DNA from: Cacajao melanocephalus
Taxonomy: Eukaryota > Chordata > Mammalia > Primates > Pitheciidae
DNA length: 64,000 bases
Assembly: GCA_963573385.1 (NCBI GenBank)
Contig: CAUYLG010022183.1
Coordinates: 55,840 to 119,839, forward strand
Direction of reading: 5' to 3'
In this document: positions 34,059-46,514 of the stretch, in pieces
How the letters are laid out: each line of letters starts with the position of its first letter
How positions within the stretch are numbered: the first letter of the stretch is position 1
Made by a program: the position numbers and the translations under genes
The notes under the pieces: model-generated
The model's input: only the letters and a program-made list of their open reading frames with translations
Database searches by the model: none
What the model was told of the DNA's origin: nothing

Positions 34059-36285
34059 CTGTTTATTAATAGAGCCATTCCAGCTTTCTTTTGATTACTG
34101 TTTTCATAGTACATCTTTTGCCTCCTTTCACTTTTAACCCACTTATATCATTGTATTTGAAATGAGTTTCTTGTAGACAGCATAGAGTTGAGTCAAATTT
34201 TTCTTTTATTAATCAATTCTAATCATCTTTCTTTAAGTTGGTGTGTTTAGATCATGTATATTAATGTAATTATTTATATTTGAAAAATTCTACCATTTTA
34301 TTATTTGGTTTCTGTTTTCTCCCTCAATTTTTTGTTTTTCTGTTTCCTCTTTCTTGCCTAATTTTGGGTTATGTAAATATTTTTTAATTTTTTTATTTTG
34401 AAAAAATTTTAGATGTATAGAAAAGTTGCAGTGATAATATAGGAAGTTATTGTATATTCCTCACTTACTTTCCCCTAATGTTAGTACCTTCTATTACCAT
34501 GGTACATTTGTCAAAATTAAGAAAACAATAATTGACACATTATTGTTAACTAAACTTAAGGCTGCTTGGATTTTGCCAATTTTTCTACTCATGTCATTTT
34601 TTCTATTCTGAGATTCAATACAGTATGCCACATTATATTCAGTCACAGTGTTATTTGAACATTTTTAGCATTCAATTTTATCTATTGTGATTTTAGCTAT
34701 ATTTCATGTAGTTATTTTAGTGGTTGCTCTAGGGATTACAAAATGCATATGGACTTAACTTTTCACCATTAACTTAGAATCAATGTTTTGCTACTTCAAT
34801 TAAAATATAGAAAATACAGCAATATTTAGGACACTTTACCCTCCCCCTTTTGTGCTGTATTTGTCTTGTATATTACATCTACTTACACTAAAATCTCCAA
34901 AAGACAATGTTATAATTTTTTATTTCAATGACCAAAAATATCTCAAAATTGAAAATAATCCATTATATTTACCCAGATATTAACCATTTTTTGTTGCTCT
35001 TCCTTTATTTCTGATAGTCTAAGTTTCCTTCTGTTAGTTCTCTTTTGTTTGATGAACTTACTTTAGCAATTCTTTTCGAGCAGATCTGCTGGTTATAGTC
35101 TTCTTAGTTTTCTACTATAAGAAAATATCTTTGTTTTACCTTTATTTATTCCTAAAGCTTATTTTTGCTCAGTTTGTAATTGTGCTGACAGTTTTCTTCT
35201 TTCAGCACTTTAAAAATATGCTGCTTTCTTCTGGCCTCTGTTATTTGTAATGAGCTATCCATGATCATTCAAATTGCTGTCCCTCTGTAGGGAATGTGTT
35301 GTTTTTCTTAGGCAGCTTTCAGGAGTCTTTCTTGATCTTTACTTTTCACCAGTTTGTGATGTGTCTAGGTATGGATTACTTTGGGTTTATCGTATTTGTG
35401 ATTCAGTCAGCTTCTTCAATATGTAGGTTTATGTCCTTTGCCAAACTTGAGAAATTTTCAGCCATTGTTTCTTCAAATAATTTTTCAACATTTCACTCTT
35501 CTCCCTCCTGTCTGGATCTCTGATGACATTAGTGTTAAACCACACAGGTCCCTAATGCCCTATTCATTTTTTCAGGCTGTTTTCTATTATTCGGATTGTA
35601 TAGTTTCTATTGATCTATCTCCACATTCACAGACTCTTTGCTCTTTTATTAAGTCTATCCTGTAAGTTTTAAAATTTCAATTATTTTATTTTTCAGTTTT
35701 GAAACTTCCATTGGTTTTTATTTATAGCTTCTATTTCTTTACTGAGACTTTCTGTTTTAGGATTTGTTCCAAGAGTGTTTGCAATTGCTTACTTGAACAA
35801 TTTTTAAGTATCTGCTTTGAAATATTTATCTGATAATTCCAATAAGTGCTTCAATTCATCATTGGCATCTGTTGATGGTCTTTTCACATGTGAGTTGAAA
35901 TGTTTATGGTTCTTTGTATGCTGAGTAATTTGAAGTTGTTTTCTGAATATTTTTATTCAGAATATTTTTATTCTGAGTATTATACTATAAGATCCTGGGT
36001 CTTGATTAAATTTTATGGAGGATATTGATATTTTTGTTTTAGTAGGCACTTGATCTAGTTAGGATCAGCCTGCAAATTACCATCCTCCTTCTCTGGATTA
36101 TGGTTCCTATGCAAGTTTAGTTTTCTAAGGGTTTGTAGTGCGCTTCAGATTTGTCTTGGGTGTGGACCATCCAGTGGCCTCTCTGGGATCTGGGCAGTGA
36201 TCTATTTCTGTTCAGTTCTCAAAGTCTTTGGTAGGCTAATTAGGATCAGAACCATGCATATGCAGTTTGAGGGTGACTGGAAATA

Positions 36286-36869
36286 CAGTTTTAAGAATAT
36301 TTTTCATTGGAGAGTGGCACAATGAAGTAGGAGAATATTCTAAGCAAAGGTGTGCCAGCATCTCTAGATAAAACAGAGCCATCTAGGGTGTCAGGTATCT
36401 CAGAAATGAGGGCTATTTTATAGCCATTACAGATGCTATACAACTGGTCCATGAGCAGTGATATGAGTGGAGGTCTTTGGCAGCTAAATAGAAAAAGAAA
36501 GAATTAATTATCATATAATACAATACATCCATAAGTCCTTCCAGCCACAGATACCAGATTGGGGTTCTCAAACATTTATCAGGCCACTATTCCATGGTTC
36601 CTTTTTTCTCTCTGTAGGCTAGGTAAACAAGTAAGTGTCACATTACTGTCAGTTATCACCATGATTACTGCCATCTGAAGATAATTTTGCATGTTTCAAT
36701 CTGGCTGTTTTTGTTTTCAAGGAAAAAAAACACACACTGAAGGGATTTTCTTAAGAAATCATCTTAACCATTTAATGTTGGAGCAACCTAGGTCTGAGCT
36801 CTTGGTCCTTCCATCCTCAATCACCAATCACAATCTTAGTGATTCAATCTACACTGATTACCTTAAACG
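36286..36869. other. unique DNA
   Basis: Nothing recognised with confidence. Confidence 0.45.
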
Positions 36870-37700
36870 GAATACTTATGCTAATATCTCCCACATTTTT
36901 ACCTCTAGCCCAGACCTCCCCCTTTGACTCCAGAATTGCACATCCAAATCACAACTCAACACTTTACTTGAATATATACTAAGTACATGAAAGTTAAAAT
37001 ATTACAAATTATAATTTGAAGTAAAATTATATTTGAAGTAAGTAAAATTAAATTATAATTTGAAGTAAGTAAATTAAATTATAATTTGAAGTAAGTAAAA
37101 GTATGTTCAAAATTGTAGTCACCCTACTTATGCCCTTGCAGTGTAGTCTATTCAGCCAGAGTGATACAATCCTTTTAAAACCTAAATTTGAGTAAATCCC
37201 TTCTCTGCTCAGAACCCTCCATTTCACCCAGACTCAAGACCCAAGCGTTATAATGGCCTACCAAGAACTTCAGTCTGGACTTGCTAATTTCATCTCACAG
37301 TTCTAGTCTCCCTTGCTCATTTAGTTCTGGCCATATTGGCCTCTTTGCTGTTCCCCTAGTACCCTAGAATATCCCTGCTTCATGGCCTTTGCACTGGCCA
37401 TCTTGCTCCCTGGGACTGTCTTCCCAGCTATTCATAAAGCAGACTCCCTCACCTGTCTTCTTTTTAGTGAGACTTTCTATGACCGCCTAACCTAAATTTG
37501 CAACCTCACGTTTGCCTTTCTCTGCATTACTTTTCTCCTACCATATTATCTAACGTATTATATAATGTACTTACTCATTAATTCTCTAGAATATGAACTC
37601 CATGAGGGCAAGTTGTTTTTTTTTTTTTTTTGTCATGTTTCCTGCTGTGTGCTCAGAGCTTGACACATACTAGATGCTTGATAAATATATGTTAAAGGAA
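36870..37700 (+). mobile_element. L2 LINE, 3' end, with a tandem-repeat insertion
   Basis: Plus-strand L2: 'tagcccagacctcccc', then after an AT-rich minisatellite 'cagccagagtgatacaatcc', 'ctgctcagaaccctccattt', 'catggcctttgcactgg', 'agaatatgaactccatgagg', ending 'tgataaatatatgttaaagg' and 'gaatgaataaa'. A T15 run lies at 37617-37632. Confidence 0.85.
37007..37101. repeat. AT-rich minisatellite
   Basis: About 3.5 copies of a unit of about 26 bp built on 'ttataatttgaagtaagtaa'. Later copies are nearly identical. Confidence 0.85.
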
Positions 37701-38819
37701 TGAATAAAAGTATTTCCTGGGTCTGCTTTAACCATAGAGCCTGTAGAAGACAGATGTGTTCGCTTTTTATTGAGTGCTTCCAAATGTGGACAACGAAAAG
37801 TTCCTATTTTTGCAAGAGCAAATTTGATGTCATTGATGGTGTAAGATCTTGTGCAAGAAATCAGTGGTTTAGACACCTGCTGTTACTGCATCCTCTTAGA
37901 ATGGAGTATCAGAAATGCCAAAAGCGTGAGGTTCTGCACAGATTGACTCTTTGCAAGGTGTTGGAAACAGGTACCGAATTAGAAACTGAGAGCTTTGTAC
38001 TTGGATTGATTCACAGGTTTCAGCGTTTCAACTTCCCAAGTGCTGCTGCTGCTGCTAGTTTCTGAAATATCTTGCAAACGGCCGCCCCAGCTCTTGCTGG
38101 TGTGTGCACGTGCACACACAGGCATACTCACGTGCTTTCCTACACCAGGTGCTGCTCCAACACAACTCATTCCTCATCCCAGCTTAAGTCTGGAGGGCTG
38201 AGATGATTGCTTAAGGAGGCTGTTGCCAGGACAGAATTTTCCAAGCTCCCCAGTTCTCAAGAGAATGAGGTGTGTCTGATGGTGTCCACAGTTCCCTCCC
38301 ACATTTGACAGCACAGAAATATTTCACTGCGTCGTGGTGGTTTAAACAGTCATGACAAGATTGTGATTTCAAAGCTGTATAAGTCACAGACACCTGAGAA
38401 ATTGTGGCTTCTCTGCCATCTTACTGGCAGACAAGGTTAAATACCTGGTGATTCTTCAGTCTCAGAACTGGCCCTCAGCCCTTTCTTCTCACTCACAATA
38501 TGAGATTGGACTGTATTTCCTTCTGGAACCTTTCCCCTTTTCACCATGACCCTGTGTCCCCAGGAATCCAGCCCCAAAGGTCTGTAGAGTTCTGTGAAAG
38601 AAACTGTCTGCTGGATTTGTAACACAGAATAGTTATTTGAGGTGCTTTGTTTTTTATGTATCTGTATTAAATGAGTTGCAGACACTCTTGTAGAAGTGGA
38701 ACCTGAGGAAAATTCGAGTCCATTTTCTGTAAAACATACCTAAGGCTCACTATAGAGCATACAGTTTTATGGATACCAGAGACTCCTGGAGCCTCATGTT
38801 AAAAATATCACATCTACTG
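37701..38819. other. unique DNA
   Basis: A (CTG)5 run lies at 38041-38056. No exon or repeat family recognised. Confidence 0.5.
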
Positions 38820-39460
38820 TGTCAGTGCCCTATTTTCTAATTGGTTTTATAGATGTATAATTAACGTACAGCAAAATGCACACATTTTAAGTGTACAGTT
38901 TGATGACAATTGTATACACCCATGCAACCACTACCCCACCAAGATATAGAAAATTTTGATCACTCTAGAAAATTCCCTGTGCTCCTTTCCAGTCAAAACT
39001 TCACTCTCCCTCAACCAAAGTAACCACTATTCTGACCTCTATCATGATAGATAACTTTCACCTGTTCAACAGCTTCCTGTAAATGGAATCATACAGTATG
39101 TAGCCTTCTGTGTCTGGCTGCTTTTGTTAAACATGTTTTTGAAATTCACTCACATTTTTGCATGTATTGATGGTTTATTATTTTATATTGCTCAAAAACA
39201 TGGATATACCATCATTGGTTTATACATTCACCTGTTAATGGACATTTGAGTTACTTCCAGGCTTGGAATATTACAAATAATACTGTTCTGAGCATTCATC
39301 TACAAGTCTTTGTACATACGATTTATCTTGGGCAAATACCTAGGAGTGAAATGATAAGCATATGTTTAGCTTTTTAAGAAACTACCTAACTTTTCTAAAG
39401 TTGCTTTTTTATCATTTTACATTCCCATTAGCAATGTAGAAGAGTTCCAGTTGGTTTTTG
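38820..39460 (-). mobile_element. L1M-type LINE 3' fragment
   Basis: Inverted L1M 3' region: 'acattttaagtgtacagttt', 'tatacacccatgcaacca', 'taaatggaatcatacagtat', 'aatacctaggagtgaaatg', 'cattcccattagcaatgta'. Confidence 0.85.
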
Positions 39461-39704
39461 CATGTCAAAAGAAGGTTCTAGGGAAAAGGCAATCATTAGC
39501 TCTCAGGACTGACAATAGTGGAAAATTTTAGACGTTAGTGGAGGAAGAGGGGAGCTTCCCAGAGCTCCATAAATCACACCACATTAGGTATCTTTCAACT
39601 GGTCTCCCTGCTTCTTCCAGGAATTAGCTTCCTGATATATATGTGCACAACAGGAAGGGAGCCAAAGAATGGTAGTGGCTTTGAGGAGATCAATTAGGAC
39701 CAGG

Positions 39705-39880
39705 CAGGGTGGAAAGAGCACTGAACTTGTAATGAAAAGTCCTACGTTCAAGTTCCAGTTCTTCCATGGACCAGGTGGTGATTATGACCCTTAGCCTGTG
39801 TCTCATTATTCTTATCTGTGAAATAGGGAACATAAAGCCCACCCTACATGATTTATAAGGTTACAGTGAGGCTTAGCCCT
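39705..39880 (+). mobile_element. MIR
   Basis: 'agagcactgaacttgtaatg', 'cttatctgtgaaataggga' and 'tttataaggttacagtgagg' follow plus-strand MIR. Confidence 0.8.
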
Positions 39881-40124
39881 GGCAGAGGAGCCATGCCTGC
39901 AAGGACTTTACTAAGGGCAGAGATTGTGATGGCATTGATGGGGCTGATACAACTGCCCAGATTCTCAAAATTCTAGAGTCTTGGAGTTCAGACAGAGAGG
40001 CAGAGTGAAGGCATGGATGGCCCCACTTCCTAGTCAAGGGCAAAGTCTCATATAGAAGAGCATCCTGCTCTGGTCTCAAACTGAAGTTTTGGCTGGGGAG
40101 CACTGGCAGAGACTATTATAAGAC

Positions 40125-40290
40125 ATCAGAAATTGGAGATCTGGGTGCCACTCTTTGCTGTATTAGCAACAGAGTAAGTCCTTGGAAGTTCCCTGAGCTT
40201 CAATTTTCTCACAGATAAAACTGAGATGATGATGTCTTCCTTTCCATCCCTCCCTGAGAGTTGAAAGATCTCTGTGAGATAGAAGCGTCA
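40125..40290 (+). mobile_element. MIR
   Basis: 'gtaagtccttggaagttccc', 'tcaattttctcacagataaa', 'actgagatgatgatg' follow plus-strand MIR. Confidence 0.75.
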
Positions 40291-40354
40291 TTGCAAACTG
40301 CTGCACTGTTTCCATGAACAGTGGATGGATGGCTGGGGCTAGGGCTGGAGCTGC

Positions 40355-40570
40355 CATGAAAGCCAGTGCTCTGGAGTCTGACATACCCAGGCTCAAGTCC
40401 TGCTGAAACCTCAACCCCTTGCTTACCTTCTCAAGCCTCAGGTCCCCTATATTTAAAATGGGGGTAGTGATACCTCTGAGGCTGGAGATTTAAATGAGTC
40501 AAAGAATGCTATGGATATAGTGCCAAGCCCCAGGTTGGGCAGCGTGAAGCTACTCAGTGAATGAAATAGT
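40355..40570 (+). mobile_element. MIR
   Basis: 'gctctggagtctgacatacc', 'caggctcaagtcctgctg', 'tatttaaaatgggggtagtg' and 'gctactcagtgaatgaa' make a nearly complete MIR. It is the third MIR in tandem in under 900 bp. Confidence 0.85.
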
Positions 40571-41075
40571 GGTAGCTAAGTAAGAAGGTTAAAATGACAT
40601 CCACTGGCCTGTGACATTGACAAATGTTATGTTACTTATCCTCCTACATCTGGTGGGATCACAGGGAAGCACACTGTGTGATGGAGGTGGACATGGAGAT
40701 GTGAGTGCAAGAGGTTTATTGAGGAGTGCTCTTGAGATCAGCAGCTGTGGGTGAGTAAAGGAGGCAGGGCTGGGTCAAGGCAGGAGTTGAGCTGCTTCAG
40801 TGTAGTCACAAATGAAACCTCAATTGAATCCCTGGGACCTCTGGAGCTAGGGTAGCCTCACTGAGTTGTCTAGAATCCAAGTGAGGCAATGAGCCTTTAT
40901 ACCCCTGCATAACCCTGTCATTGAATGTGGTTGCTCCCAAGGAGTGAGACCTTGAGGGCATTTTCTGAAGGAACAGTAAATGTGAATTGTCCCCATGCCA
41001 ACACTCCCAGCAGCTGGGGGAATAAGTGCCTCAGTCCTGAAGGTACATTTGGGTAGCACACCGCAGCACCCACTA
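40571..41075. other. unique DNA
   Basis: Nothing recognised. Confidence 0.5.
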
Positions 41076-41165
41076 AACCTCAGTTTTCTCATCTTTAAAA
41101 TGTGGATTATCATAGTATCTACCTTATTGGTTTAGATCAGAATTAAAAGAGTTAATAAGTAGAAA
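41076..41165 (+). mobile_element. MIR fragment
   Basis: 'ctcagttttctcatctttaa' and 'tagtatctaccttattgg' are the MIR core. Confidence 0.8.
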
Positions 41166-42840
41166 GTCCTTAAAACTGTGGCTGCTGCATATTATTTGTA
41201 GTACTAGAATTTTAGTAAACATTCTGTAAATCCCTTTCAAATAACTGAATAGATGAATGAGCTCTTTTAACCCTGTCCAGAATAAAAAACAAATGTCGTG
41301 TTTGCTCATTTGAGGGGAAAAAAGCCCACCAGCCAGGTGACAAAGCATTTGGCCAGAAAGCAGAGAATTCAATATATTTTAAACCATGGGACTCCTGTGC
41401 AGAAGAAATTTAAATCTCCTTTTCAAAACATTTGCTGCACCTGAGGGTCCGGTATTCCCCATGTGCGCATTGACAGAGTCCTTTACCCTCAGTGTGTTGA
41501 GCTGCATTATGGGGATTTGACAGCTGAAGACAGCTCAGCAGGGTGCAGGAAAGCAGACATTTAATGTGCTTTGACAATACAAAGGGTTATATAAACGACC
41601 CAGTTTCTGTAATTTTGCTGTAACTGTCATGAGAATTGCTATAGACAGATACGGAGAAGGCCCTGTTTATGCACTTAAACTTTAAAAGGTTTAACCACTA
41701 AACGCAGTCTCTTGCTCTTCCCCTCCCCTCCTCACAGTCCTGCATTTAAATTGCATTGAGGTGGGGGTGCAGGGCCAGGGGATGGCAGTTGAAATAATGG
41801 GTTGCCTTTATCCGCCCAGCTCCTGGATCAGAGCCCCACTTTCTGACTCCTGGGCCAAGCTCCTGCCCCCGGGCCAGCCTTCTCTGGAAGATCTCCTTCC
41901 CTACCTGCTCGCGACGACAAGATGCTGAGAGGGGGAGGGATGGCAGGAAGTGAAATGCTCTGACTCTGAGCTTACGGTTTTTGCCCAATTTAAATCTGGT
42001 TCCCATCCCAGTGTTCAGAGCACGTTGCTGTTTGATTCTTGCCATCTCGTCTTAGAAGACTTTTCCCAAGGTGGGGGTGGGGATAGTTCTAAAGCCAGAC
42101 AGGCAGGAGGCGGGAGGGTTTATACAGGCAGATACCACAGGCTTCCAAGCTAAGTGCCTTAGCGGAGAGAGCTCCTGGCTGCTGCTGACATTTCTCAGAC
42201 AGGAGATCAATAAGTGGGCAGAGCTTGAAAAGCAAATCATGCTCCAACCTGCCCTGGGGAACCCTCAGCAACTGTCATGGTAGAGAAGGTGTCCCAGAGG
42301 AGGCCAGGAAAGACAGGGGGATGCAGATAGCCTTGATATACCGAGATGGGGGCAGGGAAATCGAGACTGCCCAAGGAGATGAAAGGGGCAGATGCTGCCA
42401 TCCTCTTTACTCCCATCCTTCCTCCACAGTTCTTGCTGAGTGTGTTAAGACCCCTGACTTCTGCGTCCTTGATAAAACCAGACATTTGGAGGTGGATCTG
42501 CAGCTGATGTAGCATTTCCAGTCCAAATGAGCTTGGCTTGAGCACGGAAGGCTGCCCCAGCTGAGAGACCCTCTATCTGTGGTTGAGCCCCTCCTAAAGA
42601 GAGTAGCCTTACTCCCTGTCCAACCAGAACCCAGGAGGAGTTTAATTATTTCTCCACACTCCGATCAGATGGGCAAGAAAATTTTCTAAAGCAGATAGTC
42701 ATGCATACACACACAAAGTGAACCCCACAGAACTGAAAGTGGGTACAAAACTTGGTTCTGATCTGGTAAACCTGGTTCATTCCAGTAATTTAAACACTCT
42801 GCTTGGAAATTCAGTCTCCTTGACTTTAAATAGTGTCCCT
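41166..42840. other. repeat-free segment
   Basis: About 1.7 kb with no recognised repeat. 41400-41760 ('gcacctgagggtccggtatt', 'gtttatgcacttaaactttaaa') has the look of a conserved non-coding element, and 41770-42300 is GC-richer. Several overlapping short frames are present but no domain or paired splice signal. Confidence 0.4.
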
Positions 42841-43258
42841 GTCTTAGTCCGTTTCGTGTTGCTATAAAGGAATACATAACACTGGGTAATTTATAAAGAC
42901 AAAAGGTCTTTATTTGGCTCACAATTCTGATGTCTGGAAAAGTTCAAGATCAGGTATATGGTGAAGGACTTAAGCTGCCTTCACTCATGGTGGAAGGCAA
43001 AAGGGAGCTGATGGGTGCAGAGATCACATGGTGAGACAGAAAGCAAGAGAATGAGGAAAGGGATGCTGGCCTCTTTTAACAACTAGCTCTCAAGGGAATT
43101 AATAGAGTGAGAACTTACTCTTTCCAGAATGGCACCAAGCCATTCATAAGGGATCCACCCCCGTGACCCCAACACCTCCCATTAGGCTCCACCTCCAACA
43201 CTGGGGATCAAGTTTCAGCATGAAGTTCACAAGGGACAAATATTCAAATCAGAGTAGT
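42841..43258 (-). mobile_element. MLT1A-like MaLR LTR
   Basis: Complete inverted LTR: 'cttagtccgtttcgtgttgc', 'actgggtaatttataaagac', 'cagagatcacatggtgag', 'ggcaccaagccattcataag', 'ccacctccaacactgggga', ending at the inverted 5' terminus near 43258. Confidence 0.85.
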
Positions 43259-44589
43259 CTCTGTCTCCAGTTTGCTTTTCTTCACTTGATCCTCTCCAAG
43301 GTGGTACCTGGGTATGGGGTGAGAACATACTACAACCTTCTGGTGGTGGAAGAAGGGGATCTATACAGTGTTATCATTCCAATTCCTGGGCCTTCATGTC
43401 TCCACCACAACAGATGTCTGACAATGCTAACAACTGCTGAAGTCTGTAGTTAGTGAATCTGTGATGTCCTCTCTGCTGACTGTCCCTACTCAGCCCTAGC
43501 TGCTTTTGAAAGTCCCCTGAGACATGGCTATGACCCCTATTCAATTTCCCATTCAGGTGGCCCAATCAACTCACTTGGCTCTAGAATTTTTTTTCTTTTA
43601 TTGCGCTTTCCAGCCTGTGTCTTGCCAACATCTATGTTCCCCTAGGGGCCTTTGAGCATTTCTAGCATCTCTTGTGTGCCAAATGGAGCCTGGGATAGCT
43701 CAGGAATGCTAACTTAATTTGCTCTCTGCTTCTCCAGTAGCTACCTGAGGTTACTGCAGGTACAGCACGATAGGCTGGCTCCTCCTGGAGTCCCAGACAG
43801 AGGGTAAAATGACTGCACTTCTGCCCTTGGCTTTTCCTTCACTCCAATCAGACAACTTCCCTCTCTGAAATGGCTTTTCCTTCATTCCAATCAGACAACT
43901 CCCCTCTCTGAGACTTTCATCCAGATAGAGCCAGAAGGAGCAGGATTTTCTGGTCTAGTTGAGGCTTCACTCATGCCATATGTACTGTCTTCCTGATCCA
44001 AACTACCTCATGGTTTAGCCTTCATGGCAGAGGCTGGATGGAGAAAGAAATGGTTTCTCTTCTTAGTTTGGATTCTTTTGAAAGCAAAGCATGAAACAAG
44101 GTCCTGGGTGAAGGTGGTTTATTTCAAAGATGATCCCAGTGAAGAAGTAAAATGAATGAGTGGAGAAAAAAGAAAGGAGTAAGACAGAGTAGGAAGAAAT
44201 GTCAATATAATGGAGGGCAATAGGGGCTGATTTCCCAGTAAAGTGCATGGAATGTCTTATAGAATTGTTCACTGAAAGGGCAGGAGGCTGGGGCATTCAT
44301 TCACTAGCCACTGTCTGACCCTGGTGAGGATTGTCCCTGGGGGTGTTAACTTTCTCCCATTCTGAGCTGTACAAGCATGTGACCAAGGCAAACTTTCACA
44401 GAAGTAGTGAAGTTTCAGGGGCAGAAAGAAGACAGACACTTGGCTTGAGGTAAGTCTGCCCATCACAACTGAGGCTGAAACTGGAGGTGGCCCAAGGGGA
44501 TGATTAGGGTCTCTAGAAGTGTTTTATATACTTCCCTAAAGGAAACTTAAATGAGGAGGAATTCTTTAGAACATATTTCTTTATGCCTT
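43259..44589. other. unique DNA
   Basis: No repeat family recognised; contains the 43-bp tandem duplication listed separately. Confidence 0.5.
43828..43912 (+). repeat. 43-bp tandem duplication
   Basis: Two adjacent copies (43828-43870 and 43871-43912) of a unit starting 'tggcttttccttca' and ending 'cctctctga', differing at about two positions. Confidence 0.92.
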
Positions 44590-44745
44590 AAAGATCTAGT
44601 CTAATCTCCTTGTTTTAATGGGGGAAAACCGAGGCCCTACAAAGTCCTGATTCACCCAAGGCCAAAATGGTCAAACCCTGAGCCACAACTACAACTTGGG
44701 TGCTGGAGATTCAGGACAGAGCTCTTTCTGCTATATCATACAAAT
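44590..44745 (-). mobile_element. MIR (diverged)
   Basis: 'aaaaccgaggccctacaaag', 'tgattcacccaaggccaaaa' and 'agctctttctgctatatcat' follow inverted MIR. Confidence 0.65.
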
Positions 44746-44989
44746 CCATTCAGTCAACAATACAATCTTCATAGGATTGTGAAGTATAATGATAATCCTG
44801 CTTTCAAGGAAATTGTAATGTAAATGATGACAGAAGTTTGTTCTCTAGTCATCATATGTATTTCTTAGAAAGGGTACTGGCTTAAGTACCCTCTATGCAA
44901 TCAGCTAATACTCCAGAAACATAAGGAAGGGACCAAAGGGCACCCAAAATACAGAGTGCCTATGAGAAATATGCACTCAGAAAATTGTA

Positions 44990-45525
44990 ATTGGGTATTA
45001 ATCTGAGCTAGGAAGGTGTGGCAGGTCTGTCTCTGGAAGCCTTGTTCCCAAGATCCCTGCCTCCTAGTATTCACCCCTACCCTTGTGAAATAGTCTCCTC
45101 TTTCTGTATAGGCTGGACCTAGTGACTCCCTTGTAATGGATAGATTATGGCAGAAGTGATGAGATGTCTCTTGCAAGATTAGGTTATAAAAAGACCATGG
45201 CTTCTGTTCTGGGTGCTTTCTCTCATACTCTCTTGTGTTGTTTGCTCTGGAGGTGGCCAGCTACCATGTCATGAGACAACCCTCTAAAGAGGTGTGTGTG
45301 AGTGAACTTGGAAGCACATCCTCCCCAGGTTGAGTCTTGAAATGGGACTACAGCCCCAATGATATCTTAATTGTAGCTTCATGAGAGACACTGAGCCAGA
45401 GTACCCAGCTAAGCCATGCCCAGGTTTCTGACCATATGATACTGGGAGATAATTTTTTGTTGTTTTTCATTGCTAAATTTTGGAGTGATTTGTTATATGG
45501 CCATAGACAATTGATCAAGAAAGCA
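44990..45525 (+). mobile_element. MLT1-type LTR
   Basis: 'ggcagaagtgatgagatgtc', 'gcaagattaggttataaaaa', 'accatggcttctgttctggg', 'tgagagacactgagccagag', 'acccagctaagccatgccca' and the terminal 'atttgttatatggccataga' follow an MLT1 LTR almost end to end. Confidence 0.85.
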
Positions 45526-45869
45526 CTGCATTAGATGTTGGCAATGAAAGTATGAGTAAAATGCATGTACTTATGAGCAAGTAACAGAAATCTATGCAAA
45601 CTACCTTAAGCAGAAAGGAACATGTATTGGAAGGACTCGTGGTTGTCTCTCAGAAATCAAGGGCAGGAAGGGCAACAGGACTCATGAAGATTGGGGCCAG
45701 AACTTAAGATCTGTTAAGAACTAGGTAGTGAGTCACTTTTTTTCCTGACTTCCTCTGTCTTTGAGGTTATTAAATCTTTTGTGATGGCCTCCTTCTGTCT
45801 CAATGACTGATATTTTCTATTTCTTCCTGTAGATGGGAAAAATCCAACACCCTAGGGGATCTTATATGT
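45526..45869. other. unique DNA
   Basis: Nothing recognised. Confidence 0.45.
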
Positions 45870-46419
45870 TGTGATAGTTAACTTTACATGTCAACTTGAC
45901 CAGGCTAAAGTATGCTCAGGTAACTGGTAAAATAGTTATTTCTGGGTATGTCTGTGAGGGTGTTTCTGGAAGAGATTAACATTTGAATCAGTAGACCAAG
46001 TAAAGATCTGCCCTTACCAATATGGGCAGGCATCATCCAATCCACTGGGGGCCCAAATAGAACAAAAAATGCAGAGGAAGAGCACATTTGTTCTCTATTA
46101 TTGAGTTCAGACATCCATCTTCTACTGCCCTTGACATTGGTGTTCCAGGTTCTCAAACTCTTGGACCTGGAGGGAGACTTACACACCATTGGTTCTCCTG
46201 GTTCTCAGGCTTTTGGACTTTGATTGGAACTATACTGTTGGCTTTCCTGGCCTTCAACTTACAGATTACAGATCATGGGACTTCTCAGCCCCCTAAATCA
46301 TGTAAGCCAATGAGTCATAACAGATGTCCTTTTTCTTTCTCTTTCTTTCTTTCTTTTTTCTTTCTTTTCTTTCTTTCTTTCTTTTTTCTTTCTTTTCTTT
46401 CTTTCTTTCTTTCTTCTTT

Positions 46420-46484
<65 letters not shown>

Positions 46485-46514
46485 CTGTTATTCCGGAGAA
46501 CCCTGACTGATACA
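45870..46514 (+). mobile_element. MLT2A-like ERVL LTR
   Basis: 'tgtcaacttgaccaggctaa', 'ttatttctgggtatgtctg', 'aagagattaacatttgaatc', 'ggcatcatccaatccactgg', 'agatcatgggacttctcagc' and 'ggagaaccctgactgataca' are the ERVL MLT2A LTR in order. Its 3' third has been stretched by a compound microsatellite. No ERVL internal sequence adjoins it, so it appears solo. Flanking 5-mers (tatgt, tacat) do not match cleanly. Confidence 0.88.
46328..46482. repeat. compound microsatellite (CTTT)n(CT)n(TA)n
   Basis: About 100 bp of CTTT/CTTTT units with an internal larger period, then about 16 CT, then about 14 TA dinucleotides. The frames 46298-46567 (minus) and 46088-46510 (plus) read through it and are artefacts. 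Confidence 0.95.

Larger units (their letters stand above)
30449..36285 (-). mobile_element. near full-length L1M LINE, decayed
   Basis: Read left to right this is an inverted L1. It runs from the ORF2 C-terminal side ('atgcatttatttctgga' near 30477), through the reverse transcriptase region ('ctggctttggtatcaggg' at 31661, 'cccatggattatttagaaatg' at 32598) and the endonuclease side ('gagtttcttgtagacagcat' at 34165), to ORF1 ('cttcaaataatttttcaac' near 35471) and 5'UTR-like sequence up to 36285. All frames are broken. Nested inside are an Alu and an L1P. About 250 bp at 34385-34640 look like a different old L1M 3' segment. It also carries a duplicated ORF2 piece. Confidence 0.85.

Noticed and set aside
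33698..34114. 138-codon frame with clear L1 ORF2p similarity as a real gene
   Set aside because: It is only the C-terminal end of a truncated L1, fused by chance with older L1 sequence; kept as a pseudogene.
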